Source: Haliclona indistincta (taxonomy: Eukaryota > Porifera > Demospongiae > Haplosclerida > Chalinidae). Taken from it: 64,000 bases of DNA. The translations under genes and the position numbers were made by a program. Every line of letters begins with the position of its first letter. The first letter of the stretch is position 1. This document shows positions 23,697-35,154 of the stretch, one piece after another. Under the pieces are notes generated by a model. It ran no database searches, was not told where the DNA came from, and worked only from the letters and a program-made list of their open reading frames with translations. Location: contig OZ024786.1 of assembly GCA_964017065.1 (NCBI GenBank), forward strand, positions 11,714,502-11,778,501, read 5' to 3'.

Positions 23697-24615
23697 AGGC
23701 CTCTTCACACTACAAAATGCATTAAATTCGCTTCGGAGAATTGCTTGTCCAAGGCGAATTCAATGCGTATTGCGTGCGTTAACACTACATGTCAGGAAAC
23801 GGCTTGAGAAACGAATTTGCTATTACAGCTGCCATGTGACCGAATTCTTCGCTATGGCGCTCTCTTGGTGTCCTAGTCACTTCAGTAGTCCATCCAGCAG
23901 TCGTAGTAGCCCTCTAGTCTCTCTGCGTGTACTCACTAAGCATTTTTTCATGATTTCATGCAAGATGTGTGGCTTCGTTATATAATTGAATTGCTTCCAA
24001 TCCATTTCCAAACAACCTCCATATGTGGTTTGGCTGAAAGTGTGTCAAAAGCGAATCGAAAGCGAATTGCTCGTATGCACGTTCAGTATGAACGGTGTGA
24101 ATTGAATTCAATGCGCATATAAGGGGCCATTGGTAAAACCCGGAATCCGGAATTCCGCCCGGAATTCCGGATGTCAAAATTTGTATGATAACGGTGAAAA
24201 ATTGAGAGAGAAAACCCAGGTACTGCTACTACACCCAAGACCCTAAAAACCTTCGCCTAACAGCGCCCAGTATTCGCCTAACAGCGCCCAGTATGGACCT
24301 AACGGCGCCCAGTATTCGCCCTAACAGCGCCTAACAGCGCCGTTAGGTCCATACTGGGCGCTGTTAGGCGAATACTGGGCGCCGTTAGGTCCATACTGGG
24401 CGCTGTTAGGCGAATACTGGGTGCTGTTAGGCGAAGGTTTTAGGGTCTTGGGTTTAGTAGCATGCAGTACCGGGTTTCTCTCTCAATTTTTCGCCGTTAT
24501 CATATAAATTTTGGCATCCGGAATTCCGGGCGGAATTCCGGATTCCGGGTTTTACCAATGGCCCATATAAGGTGCATTGAATTCCCAATTTTGCCGTTGT
24601 GTGAAAGGCCCTTTA
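23697..24615. repeat. TIR element with a nested insertion
   Basis: The left end aaggcctcttcacactac and right end gttgtgtgaaaggccctt are inverted copies, and internal aattcaatgc boxes also recur. The element at 24125-24563 interrupts it. TTCACAC termini link it to the element at 66-299. Confidence 0.55.
24125..24563. mobile_element. Palindromic Mutator-like MITE, 9-bp target duplication
   Basis: Termini ggccattggtaaaacccgga and tccgggttttaccaatggcc are perfect inverted repeats. The arms extend nearly the whole 439 bp and contain alternating cgcctaacagcgcccagtat-type units. catataagg occurs on both sides (24116-24124 and 24564-24572). A 9-bp duplication is typical of Mutator elements. Confidence 0.8.
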
Positions 24616-25076
24616 ACACGTAGTCAAGAAGTATATTCTATTCATTATAGACACGAACTCGTCTCTTTGGTCAGGATTCTGTATACAAATTCTCTGGATC
24701 AATGGCGCTTTGTAAGCCCTAAACCAGCAGTACATAGCCTATGCTGTATATCCAAACAACTAGCCATTCTTTGACCAGGTAAATAGGCGAAATTCTTGGT
24801 AGATTCTTGGCTGTGCTATCAGAGATTCTCCGTTTATTTAAAACACTGAGAGCACAATACACGGAACGTGGAAAGTACACGGAAAATGTAATTGTCATGT
24901 GACGTCAAGGTGCGCATTGACCACCCAATTAAATGGGGCTTCCTATCCTGTACTGTAATATCTATAATGGTCACACGCATTCTATTCTGCATTTCATTAT
25001 AATGCCACAGATGCCACTTTGCATACACACATTTTGCTTATTCAAATTCTTTACCTCTTCCCTCTCACTTTTACAG

Positions 25077-25252
25077 TTGCTCAAGCAGTCCCCAATGCTC
25101 AGTTCACTCCTAACCATGCTATTCCGATATACTAATGGATGATGTATTCTGTACTGGTAGCGAGACACATCTTGTGAATTGTTCATATGATTCTATTACC
25201 TCTGAAGACTCCCATTTTGAAGATGCTGGTGTACGATGCTTTAGTGAAAATG
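25077..25252 (+). pseudogene. SRCR exon B11 (type c, unit 2), frameshifted
   Basis: Splice sites (ttacag / GTAATA) and most of the coding sequence match B19 and B3 ([20 protein letters not shown]). However the exon is 176 nt, not a multiple of three. Two extra bases after ccgata (25127-25130) shift the frame and bring an immediate TAA. The downstream half is intact in the shifted frame, so the lesion is young or an assembly error. Confidence 0.85.
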
Positions 25253-25414
25253 GTAATAACACCAAAACCTTAGGCAGCATGTATGCACTGATTAATTTGT
25301 AGCAATCTAATATTAGTCACTTGTGCACTATGGTAACTATCTATGCTTCCTGCTATGCATTATGTTACTAATGATTTAGATACTAATGTCTTCTTGTTAA
25401 ATGGTTAAATATAG

Positions 25415-25516
25415 GTTAGACACAAGGGGCCAAGAGATCTATATATATAATATAGTTCTATGGTGACATGAGGATTTCTATACTGTGTTGATCCCATTGG
25501 TCGAGCTGTGTCTAAC
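25415..25516. repeat. GTTAGA-type hairpin element
   Basis: gttagacacaaggggccaag pairs with an inverted copy ending ggtcgagctgtgtctaac. It is 102 nt and belongs to the same family as 9775 and 32421. Confidence 0.6.
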
Positions 25517-25918
25517 CAATTTAGATCATGGCAACTGTCGCTACACAGAACCTTTTTTGAACGCAAACTTTACAGACAGTATTTATCAGGTCGTGGCGAG
25601 TATCTATTTGTTCGTGACAGGTATCTCTACTATACATTCTCATGGTGTCTACAGAAATTTGTAATTTAATTTCAGCCAATCGAAGTACTGGATTCACACT
25701 GTTGTTTAACTTAAACTGCATGAGACCATTTTGTACTATTGCATAGTGATGCCAAAAATAGTGTCTTTAGGTTCTGAAGTCGGTTAAGCCGGCAAATCAT
25801 TGTCATATTATTGATCAAATAGTCTTACTATTGCTACCAGATAATAGCAAAATTAATGATCAACATGACGTAGGTACCCTGTAAAACATAGTGTATTACT
25901 GATGTATTTTTTTTATAG
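25517..25918. other. Intron, nothing recognised
   Basis: AT-rich intron end before A12, with a long T run at the acceptor (25906-25914). Confidence 0.4.
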
Positions 25919-26083
25919 CAACTACTTGCAATCTTGGTGATGTCAGGTTAGTGGGAGGGATAAACTCTAGAGAGGGCCGTGTGGAGGTTTGTGCGAATGG
26001 AGTGTGGGGCACCATTTGTGATGACCTATGGGATACTGTGGATGCTGCAGTCATATGTAAACAGCTTGGTTACTCTCATATTG
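25919..26083 (+). CDS. SRCR exon A12 (type d, unit 2)
   Basis: The exon codes for [29 protein letters not shown] and VICKQLGY. C2 is present. Acceptor tatag, donor GTGAGT. Confidence 0.93.
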
Positions 26084-26329
26084 GTGAGTATACAATATGG
26101 CTAGTCACCGTACAATGGTTCCAATCTTGAAACTTCCCAAGGGGGCAGAGCATGCGTGAGGAGAAACGTATAGATTGTAAAAACAATACTGGTTTTATGA
26201 CTCAAGGGATGTGCAAAAATAGTTCATGGGTGACTCAAGTTCCTTATCTCTTAAATGAAACCCGAGTATACTTGTATGAGTTTTAAAAGAAGGTTTGAGT
26301 GTTTGTAGATACAAGTTCTGCTCTTTTTA

Positions 26330-27125
26330 GGAACCGGCGCATCCGCAGCACTTTTAGAAATCCCCTAAATGCATGCACTTTTTCACATAAAGCGCAACGG
26401 ATGCTGTGACGCAGTTTTGCCAGTGCCGTTCGAGAATCGCCATGAAATGGTTCTCTAAGACTCACCATCTTCGTGTTTATATTCAACAGAGACAGGGCGA
26501 TACTTGAGTAGAGGGAAATAATCATGGCAGCCATGCAGGCAGTGTGCTTGTGATTCGAGCGATCACAAATGAGCCTGAGCGCGAGCACACACTTTGTCAT
26601 AGATACACAGCCTGTCGTCTACAGCCAGCACAGTGTACTGTACATGTATAATGTGTTCAATAACTACTGTGTCTTGAATAGATTTGTGTTGTTCAATTCT
26701 GGCAACATGGTGCAGTTTATAAACGTACTGGCAATTCTGTTTGGTTGTGATGTAGTGCCCGGTATAGTGCATTATATGCCTAGCTTGCGAAAGTATCATA
26801 TCACTGAAGCAACAAGTGATAGTGAACACACACATGTATGAGCTCGATCAGGCTCAATTGCATTCACTCATGCTCGCGATCACCAGGGTGCCTATGCATG
26901 GATATTCAGAACCATGACAAATCTACACAAGCGTTGCCCAACTTTGCTAAACACAATGCAAAGATTGTGAGTCATAGAGACCCGTTTCATGGTGATTTTC
27001 AAACGACATGGGCAAAAATGTGTCCCTAACAAGCGCAGCATCCGTGGCTCTATTTGTGACAGAGAATTCTTGAGAATGCACTGCGCATTCTCGAAAAAAC
27101 GCACGGATTATGGGATTCTAAAAAG
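26330..27125. repeat. Large fold-back with diverged arms
   Basis: The left arm (26330-26480) and right arm (26950-27125) are inverted relatives. Both encode a similar frame (REPFHGDSRTALAK on minus, RDPFHGDFQTTWAK on +) and share gagcctga(g/t)cg boxes further in. Because the two frames are the two arms of one palindrome, they are not two genes. An origin from a transposon coding region is possible. Confidence 0.55.
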
Positions 27126-27218
27126 TGATGTACATTCTGGAGAATGTCTAAAAGCATGGAACATATACATGCCTTTGGTGTAAACTCTCACCTTGTTCAG
27201 AAACAATTAAGCTGTACA

Positions 27219-27512
27219 TGAGGTTACACTGCTTGGCAGTCAAAGACTTCGCGATCGCCAATGGCTCCAACACAAATTTGAGCTGGCCTGAGATACCAAA
27301 AAAGCAGCACCATAGCATTACCTAGCTACTGGTTGTTAGTACCATTCAAGACAAGTCTGTGAAGGTTAATTTCTTGGTCATTGTGCTGCTTGTTGACACT
27401 CAGAAGCCTGCTTGAATTTTGTACCGAAAGCGAACTTTGAACAGGCCTGAGAATTTGGGCTGGAGCCATTTGCACTCGCAAAGTCCTTGACTGTCAAGGG
27501 TAGTAACCTCAT
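27219..27512. repeat. Fold-back element
   Basis: atgaggttacactgcttggc pairs with gacagtcaagg...gtaacctcat on the right. The gccaatggctccaacacaaat inner arm pairs with ttgggctggagccatttgc. About 294 bp. Confidence 0.6.
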
Positions 27513-27615
27513 AATGCGAGCTTGAGTGAAATTTATGTGAAAATAGGTGTTCTTTCACATTTTAATCGATTCTGAACCAGGTGCGAGTTTATGTCGAAGC
27601 AAAAGATATTCATTA

Positions 27616-28865
27616 GGGAGGCACGGTAGTGCCTCCCTATGTAGGGTTGAACGAGAAAACAAGATGGCGGCTACATACAATGTATTAGCGTTCAAACGCT
27701 GATATTTCGCCTGGTCATGAATTGTATACGTCAAAAGACACTTAAATCTACTCTCTGGCGTTGCCCCATATTACAGTAGCAAGGAGATTGCTCGAAGTTG
27801 TTGCTAAAGTGACGAACCTGGAAACGGTGAAAATCGTGTTTCGTCATCTTCGTTTTCTTCTTTCTTCTTTCTTTCTTTCTTTCTTCAGCGCGCCTAGCGC
27901 CTTTACGCGAGCAATGCCGAGACCAAAACACCCATGAATAGTCATGAAATTCTCCTGGCAGGTGCCTTTTGAACTTAGTTTTTAGCGAAACGTCGATATA
28001 AATTCCGCGATTTCTCGATTGTGATCCATTGTCAGCTAAGTGTTAGACGCCATTGATGCGATTGCGCAATACGCACGTGACCAAGCAGTGGTTAGCGCAC
28101 GTGACCAGGCACTAGCTTGAGTATCGCCGCGCGCCTTATGGATCACGGAGAACACATACATGTACATGTATTTGTCTGGAGTCTTCGAAGAACGGTAAGC
28201 TCGTATAGGATCACCATTCTACGCTTGCCAGATAATTACAACCGCCGTACATGTCTACAAACAATTGTGGGCGGGGCTCGTATCCACTGCATGCATGTGT
28301 AGGCGAGCTGATATGTACAGCATAACAATTATTATTAGCTACAAGTTTAAAATTCTTAATAATAAAGAAAAGCCACCAACAACAGGAAAACTAAACCAAT
28401 GGTGGAAACAAAGACAGCTCAGTACGTGCATGATATTGAACTGCACTTCGCTGAAAAAGAAAAAAAGGACACAAACAAGAAAATTAAAAAGATTTCTATC
28501 GAAATCAAAAGGATGTAGGGTTGTGAAATCTACCACTGGTCCACAATGTAAAGTAACAAGGAACAAGCATGGAATGGTAACACGATTGACTTGCTAACAG
28601 ACCATAGATCCCTACATCAGTGGCTGTACATAAGATCAATATTTTGTCACAAGCTGAATGCACGTTAGGTGTCAGTCAACAGCAACTAGCTGAACTAGCT
28701 ATAACCAACCACAGCAGCCACTGATGTAGGGATCTATGGTCTGTTAGCAAGTCAATCGTGTTACCATTCCATGCTTGTTCCTTGTTACTTTACATTGTGG
28801 ACCAGTGGTAGATTTCACAACCCTACATCCTTTTGATTTCGATAGAAATCTTTTTAATTTTCTTG
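27616..28865 (+). mobile_element. HF-A2 hairpin/fold-back element
   Basis: The terminal hairpin at 27616-27638 (arms gggaggcac / gtgcctccct, loop ggta) is followed by the tgtagggttg box, aagatggcggctac (27661) and an ntctttcttc run near 27855-27890. CACGTGAC boxes occur near 28073-28102. The fold-back runs from about 28480 to 28865. Each fold-back arm carries aggatgtagggttg at its outer end and tccctacatcagtggctg at its inner end. No coding capacity. Confidence 0.82.
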
Positions 28866-29094
28866 TAATACTTGGTTTTGATTGTTACTGCTGCTAGGCA
28901 ATGACATAATTATGTCACGATTCAAGATAGCAGCTTTAGTGGGCTGAAAACTATCACATTGCATCATCACTATATTATTGTTGGTTTTAAATTTTTTGAG
29001 CTTAAGTGAAGTGCCTTCATTAAAATCGCTACACATCAGTTGTTCAACATCAAGTAGTTATAGATTTTTTCTGTCTCGATTAAACCATAAAATT

Positions 29095-30310
29095 AACAAG
29101 AAAATTAAAAATATTTCTATCAAAATCAAAAGGATGTAGAATGGAGAAATCTACCACTGGTCCACAATGTAAACCACAAGGAACAAGCATGGAATGGTAA
29201 CACAATTGACTTGCTAACAGACCATAGATCCCTACATCATTGGCAGACTATAGCTAGTTCAGCTAGTTGCCGTTGACTGACACCAGAAATGCATTGGATT
29301 GAATTCAGCTTGTGACAAAATATTGATCTTATGTACAGCCACTCTTGTAGGGATCTATGGTCTGTTAGCAAGTCAATTGTGTTACCATTCCATGCTTGTT
29401 CCTTGTTGGTTTACATTGTGGACCAATGATAGATTTCACTATCCCTACATCCTTTTGATTTCGATAGAAATCTTTTTAATTTTCCTGTTTGTGTCCTTTT
29501 TCAGTGAAGTGCAGTTCAATAATGCATGTACTGAGCCGTCTTTGTTACCAGCATTAGTTTAGTTTTCCTTTTGTTGATGGTTTTTCTTTATTATTAATAG
29601 TTTTAAACACGTAGCTAAAATTGTTATGCTGCACATATCAGCTCGCCTATGCATGAATGCATGCAGTGCATACGAGCCCCACCTACACTTGTTTGTAGAC
29701 CTATACGGCTGTTATAAATATCTGGCAAGCACAGAATGGTGATCCTAGACAAGCTTACCGTTCTTCGAAGACTTCGGACAAATAATTTATGTGTTCTCTG
29801 TGATCCATACGGCGTGGCGATACTCTAGCTAGTGCTTGGTCATGTGAGCTGGCCACTGCTTGGTCACGCGCGTATTGCGTAATCACAATAATGGCGTTTA
29901 ACACTTAGTTGACAATGGATCACGATCGAGAAATCGCGGAATTTATAACACCGTTTCGCTAAAAACAAAGTTCAAAAGGCACCTGCCAGGAGAATTTCAC
30001 GACTGTTCGTGGGTGTTTTGGTCTCGGCATTGCTCGCGTAAAGGCACTAGGCACGCTGAAGAAAGAAGAAGAAAATGAAGATGACGAAACTCGATTTTCA
30101 CCGTTTCCAGGTTCGTCACGTTAGTAACAATTTCGAGTCATCTCCTTGCTACTGTAAGATGGGGTAACGCCAGAGAGCAGATCTAAGTGTCTTTTGGACG
30201 TATAAAATTCATCATCAGGCGAAATATCAGCGTTTAATTGCTAATGGTATGCAGCCGCTATCTTGTTTTTTCGTTCATTCCTACATAGGGAGGCACTACC
30301 GTGCCTTCCT
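29095..30310 (-). mobile_element. HF-A3 hairpin/fold-back element
   Basis: In reverse orientation the fold-back is at 29095-29490 and the hairpin at 30288-30310 with one mismatch in an arm (gccttcct). The YY1-like site is mutated (gccgctatcttg). It lies tail-to-tail with HF-A2, their fold-back ends 229 bp apart. Confidence 0.8.
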
Positions 30311-30421
30311 AATTGATCAGGCGATTTTAAGCTTAAGAATTCCTCTTGCAATTATCAGAAGGTAAACCCAAAATTATTTTTTGTTAACTTTTGCAGATAG
30401 TTGCCTTAAAGCTGTCACTTA

Positions 30422-30686
30422 CCGTAGCAGGCAATATAAACTTGACGTTTCATTGTCGTTCTACGATCTTTACGATCTAGGATAGCACATCTTACCAAAA
30501 GAAAATACTGGCCAGAGGAGTTAAGGACAGCATGTAAGTTGCCAAGAGCAGCTCTGGTAATGCTGTATAGCGGCGTGATCACGGCACGTAATCAGCCAAA
30601 TTGCAAGAGAGTAGTCGGATAATTATGATTGTTTCGTCGATTGTAGAACGGCAACAAAACGTCAATTTTATTATTGTCCGCTATTG
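30422..30686. repeat. Pogo/Tigger-type MITE, copy 1
   Basis: Flanked by TA. The left end ccgtagcaggcaatataaac and right end gtccgctattg are parts of a TIR best read as CAGTAGYGGACAATATAAAC with cttgacgtttcattg inside. It matches the element at 39047. Confidence 0.65.
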
Positions 30687-30747
30687 TACACTGTGTAGTG
30701 AACTTCTTTAAAGTGATAATTTACACCCTACTTTTCATTCTATCAAG

Positions 30748-30915
30748 GTGCTCTTGCGTTCAGCAGTGCTTACTTTGGTCAGGGAACTGGATCAATCTTT
30801 TTTAGCAACAGTAGATGTACTGGAAATGAAGATAATATACTGGACTGCCCATTTGGTTCTAGTTCACGTGTTTGTGGTCACTTTGAAGATGCTGGAGTGA
30901 GATGCCGAGCTGGAG
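30748..30915 (+). CDS. SRCR exon B12 (type d, unit 2)
   Basis: The exon codes for [21 protein letters not shown] and [15 protein letters not shown] is GSI and the acidic positions are FSN, so the Ca-site-like loop is weakened. C7 is present. The acceptor is atcaag; the donor is GTAAGC. Confidence 0.9.
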
Positions 30916-30988
30916 GTAAGCACACATGAAAAATAGTTACACACATTGCACATATTAACAGCCATCATGAATGTTGGCACTATCAAGG

Positions 30989-31690
30989 TACTACTGTATA
31001 GCAGAAAATTTCAAAAATGAAAATTTTGACTATTAGCAAAGTTTTATTTAGTATTTTTGTGCAAGGGAATAAACATAGGCAATTCCTGGAACTTTTCACA
31101 AATATCTCTCATTGGCATTTTCACACAACTACACAATATGCCATTGCCAAACCACCACTAGTACAATCGTTTTTTGAAAACAATGTAGCCATACTACCAG
31201 CAGCTATATACCATAGTTCAGGAATTTTGATGGCAGGAAAGTTCCATTTTAATATTTTCGTAGGCTGTCGTCCTATGAAAATTATACCTTGAAATTTTTT
31301 AACACAGAAATTTCTACAAGCAAAGACGATGAGTAAGGATTTTTCTATATACAGGAGAGATTTTTTTCTAGCTATGGCAGACAGTTGATCACGAATTGTC
31401 GAGCTGTGAATGAGCTTGAGTTGACCGGCATGCTCACATGGCTGATCTCGTTCATGCCAGCCTTGTGTCAGTGCATGCTGTTTTCTGCCAGGAGTGTACT
31501 CTCCCTGTGTTTCTGTTAACTGTACATGTAGTGTCAACAAAGTTAGCCGGAAAACGATCTTGGGGCTCCTGGTTGAAATTTATTTGAGCACTGTAGTGGA
31601 CGCAACGTGTGTTGAATTTCATTGTACTAAATTTCGTGTAATAAATTTTCGTACCTAAGGGCTCCTATGAAAATTTTCTGAACTACGATA
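30989..31690. repeat. Possible TIR element
   Basis: ctgtatagcagaaaattt on the left and aaaattttctgaactacgatag on the right are partly inverted. Pairing is imperfect, so this is tentative. The frames at 31017-31540 show no family signature. Confidence 0.3.
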
Positions 31691-31735
31691 GTTCCTTTTC
31701 CAAGTACAAGTTTACGATTAATGATTATTGCTTAA

Positions 31736-31906
<171 letters not shown>

Positions 31907-32035
31907 TAGTATACTGTAAAATCATGTTCATTTGGAAAATAACATCAATTATTTCGAATTTTATTCAAAACGTATGTATTAAAAATTTGACGTTTTTTCA
32001 CATACAATAATTATGTAGGGATTTCATTTATCTAT

Positions 32036-32397
32036 TACAAGAAGGATTTCTGATGAAATCAGAAGGTTGTAGGGATAGTATAGATTATTAGCAATGAAGA
32101 AATCTGCCCACTATTCCACAATTTCAACCAACAAGTAGGTAAAACGGAATGATTACATGATTGACTGGCTAATAGACCATGCAGAGGCTGTATAAATATG
32201 ATGCAGGCTAAAGTCAACAGCCTGCAAGCCAGTACTGCAGCCATTAATGCATGGTCTAGTATTCAGTCAATCGTGTAACCATTTCGTGTTACCTCCTTAT
32301 TGGTTTAAATTGTGGACCAGTGGAAGATTTCTTCATTGCTAATCTACCATCCCTATTATCCTTCTAATTTTGTCAGATATCCTTTTAATTTTCTTGT
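32036..32397. repeat. Solitary fold-back related to the HF-A tail
   Basis: An inverted repeat of about 360 bp shares boxes with the HF-A fold-back (tgtaggga, gattgac..gctaa..agaccat, tttaattttcttg) but is diverged and has no hairpin end nearby. Confidence 0.6.
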
Positions 32398-32420
32398 TTG
32401 AGCCAATTTTCTAAATAATA

Positions 32421-32559
32421 GTTAGACAGCGAGTTCGAGGATCTATGCGATTTAGAAACCCGAGGCCCGTTGCTATGGTGTCTGAGCGTAGCGAGGACAC
32501 TATTCCAGCGGACCGAGGGTTTCTAAACCGCGTGGATCCGATTGGATGAGCTGTCTAAC
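32421..32559. repeat. GTTAGA-type hairpin element
   Basis: gttagacagcgagttcgagg pairs with the inverted ccgattggatgagctgtctaac end. The arms also pair gatttagaaacccgag with cgagggtttctaaacc around gtctgagcgtagcgaggac. Confidence 0.65.
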
Positions 32560-33267
32560 TTATTTAGAGTCACCAGTCTACTAGGTTACCTGATTGTAAA
32601 CACACAACATGTCTGACTACCGCACGATGCTGACTGCTCTGTCTGTGCGGCGAACTAGCTGATTTAACATAAACAAAGCTTCTAGTTCGATGTAGGGAAC
32701 GGCAGTACTACTGAACTACAGCCAGCAAGCGTCGCCGAGAAAAGATCGACCAGAGCGATCGACGGTCGCCTCACTCGAGCAAGCAGCATGGCAGGGGAGG
32801 AGCACCAGGCTAGGGTGGAGCTTGTGGCAATATGGCGAGTGACCTGCGAACGAGTAACATGAATACTACCTCGAACATTAGCGTTCAGCGCTGTTTAGTT
32901 AGCATTCCGTACTTTAGTGAGTGTCTCTGGAATGCTGATACAATGTCCTTCGACTTCGAAGCTGTAAGAACGAACACATACATGAGCCCATTACAGCAAA
33001 CACACACTCTATTCTTTGCTTATGTCTGAACGCCTGAGGGTACACTTAGAGCTTCACTACCGTGACTCTACAGGAATTAGGGTCACGCTGTTGACCAATC
33101 AAAATATAGTATTTCAAATTAGTAGACTCTAAGTTTTGGTATAGTTCAAGATGCATGTGGCGAACCTTGTTGTTTTTGTCATTAATTTAATTGTTGCTAT
33201 CTTTGAAGTTAATTTTTGTGTGTGAAGCCCAAATGCTATACATTTCTGAAATACTGGAACTACTAAC
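32560..33267. other. Intron, nothing recognised
   Basis: Mixed-composition DNA, with no recognisable gene. The frame at 32832-33029 matches no family that I know. Confidence 0.4.
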
Positions 33268-33841
33268 CATAGATATTATAATGCCTACGGACTGGGATTG
33301 GACTCTGGGCATATCCGTGTACACTCCGCGTTGCGCCGGAAGTGAATTTTGCCTTTGGATACAGCGTGGTACAGCACGGTTACAGTATTACCTAATACAA
33401 AAACTGCCCGAATCAAAGGCGTTTTGCGACGAGATAATGCTTTGTCTGCATACAGATTATAGCCTAAACCATATTCGAATCATCGAACAGTAGCTCCAAG
33501 GTATTGAATTTATTCGAATATTTTTCATGTTGCGCCCAGAGGTACACAAAAAAGGTCACTAGCAAGTACGAATTCTGCACTGCAGTATCGCCCTAGGCGC
33601 TGAAAAACATGCCTACACCACATCGATCAACGTGAATAACAATTATAAAGCGACAGCGTACACTAAAAACAGTTCGTATTTGCAGTAGAGGTACACAAAG
33701 TTGACGACTTTCTGCTCGCTAAATGTATTGCAGCATTTGGGTCAAGCGCAACGCGGAGTGCACGCACCTAAAATGTATTGTTACTATGCGTTCACGTGAG
33801 CTAGTGTCCAATCCCAGTCCGTAGGCAATATAATATCTATG
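33268..33841. repeat. Fold-back element
   Basis: catagatattataatgccta at the left returns inverted at the right, and the pairing continues through cggactgggattggactc and cactccgcgttgcgc. About 574 bp with no convincing ORF. Confidence 0.7.
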
Positions 33842-33982
33842 TACTAGCTCACCCATGTATCAAGCCCACCCACTTTTGTTGAAAATCTTTGTACCACAGT
33901 TATGTAGCTGGCAAGCACTAAAGTGGTGATACTTAGTTGTTGTATTTGGATAAATCCAGACTATGCTACGTGTTTGCTATTA

Positions 33983-34022
33983 CCGTAGGGCGGTATTTTT
34001 CCGTGGCGTACAATTTTCGCGA
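33983..34022 (+). repeat. Left TIR of the pogo-type transposon
   Basis: Identical over 40 bp to the reverse complement of 36815-36854. TA at 33981-33982 precedes it. Confidence 0.95.
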
Positions 34023-34167
34023 CAGCAATAATTCGCGAAATTTATTTTCGTTTTGTCTCGAGGGAGAGGCCACACCCAGACCACACCCGTTAATTATTGA
34101 GCAGGCTAGGCCGTATAGCACTGGGTGGAGCCACACGTGGACCAGCTGACGCCTAGCACCTAGGACC

Positions 34168-35154
34168 ATGGGAGAAGAAAGATTTGTAGTCGAAACAGTG
34201 GTGAGAGGATACCACGTATACAAAGATATATGGAAACCAAGACTTGGTGAATATCTGCAGTGTGAGATGGAGTTTGGGAATATTCACGATCCATATGCCG
34301 TGGCTGTAGTGCGTTGCGATGAAGCAGAAGTAGTTGGGCATGTACCACGCAAGATCTCTTCTCTGTGCTACTTCTTCATTAAAAGGAAAGGTACCATCAT
34401 TTGCCAAGTGACAGGCAAACGACGCCGATCAGTAGACTTACCTCAAGGCGGTCTGGAAGTGCCATGCACTTTGACATTCAGTGGAAACAGCACAGAGATT
34501 AGAAAAGTGAAAACGCTCTTCGATAAAGCGCCAGCTGCAAATATTGAGCCGCCTGCCAAGAAAGCTAAAACTGATGAAAAAGCAGACGTTATTTCGAGCA
34601 GTGATTCTGAAGATGACGATGGCTTTGAAGATGAGGCTTGGCTACAGTATCATGGCTGTTTGCTCACTGAGTGTGATAAAATAACGATTGAATCGAATGA
34701 TCTTCTCTCTGATTTGCATATCAACTATGCGCAAATGCTACTGCATCACCAGTTTCCTTCTGCTCAAGGACTGCGGAACACGCTTTTTCAAGACAAAGAA
34801 CTACAAAAGATTGAGCGAGGAATACAGATAATCCATGACAGGAAAAACCATTGGATCGTTGCTTCTACGATTGGTTCTGACAACACAGTGTATGTCTATG
34901 ATTCTATCTTTCGAGTTGTGGTAAATGCAACCAAGAAAGTGATTAGTAATGCTTTTATTGCCTCAGAAATTGAAATCGTGAAAACACAGAAACAGAGAGG
35001 TTCTAAAGATTGTGGATTATTTGCCATTGCTTATGCAACTGCTCTGCTGAATGAAATCGATGTGTTCAATATTAAATTTGATCAAAGCAAAATGAGAGAG
35101 CACCTTTTATCATGCTTTGTTAACAAGAGTGTAACTCCCTTTCCTCTGCTGTAA
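34168..35154 (+). CDS. HIRAN domain plus Ulp1-like (C48) cysteine protease, transposon-borne
   Basis: This is an intact 328-aa frame with a good start context (gaccatgg). Residues about 4-105 form a HIRAN domain: VVRGYHVY, GEYLQCEMEFGNIHDPYAVAV, EVVGHVPRKIS. HIRAN is known as a DNA-end-binding module in HLTF-type proteins. A basic, NLS-like PPAKKAKTD and an acidic SSDSEDDDGFEDE linker follow. From about 165 to the end is a Ulp1/SENP-like fold with a visible triad: His in NHWIV, Asp in YVYDS, and Cys in GSKDCGLFAIAY, with Gln upstream (QKQRG). Such proteases cleave SUMO or related conjugates; the actual substrate is unknown. It lies inside the TIRs, convergent with the transposase, so it is cargo or an accessory gene of the transposon. 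Confidence 0.88.
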   Translation: MGEERFVVETVVRGYHVYKDIWKPRLGEYLQCEMEFGNIHDPYAVAVVRCDEAEVVGHVPRKISSLCYFFIKRKGTIICQVTGKRRRSVDLPQGGLEVPCTLTFSGNSTEIRKVKTLFDKAPAANIEPPAKKAKTDEKADVISSSDSEDDDGFEDEAWLQYHGCLLTECDKITIESNDLLSDLHINYAQMLLHHQFPSAQGLRNTLFQDKELQKIERGIQIIHDRKNHWIVASTIGSDNTVYVYDSIFRVVVNATKKVISNAFIASEIEIVKTQKQRGSKDCGLFAIAYATALLNEIDVFNIKFDQSKMREHLLSCFVNKSVTPFPLL

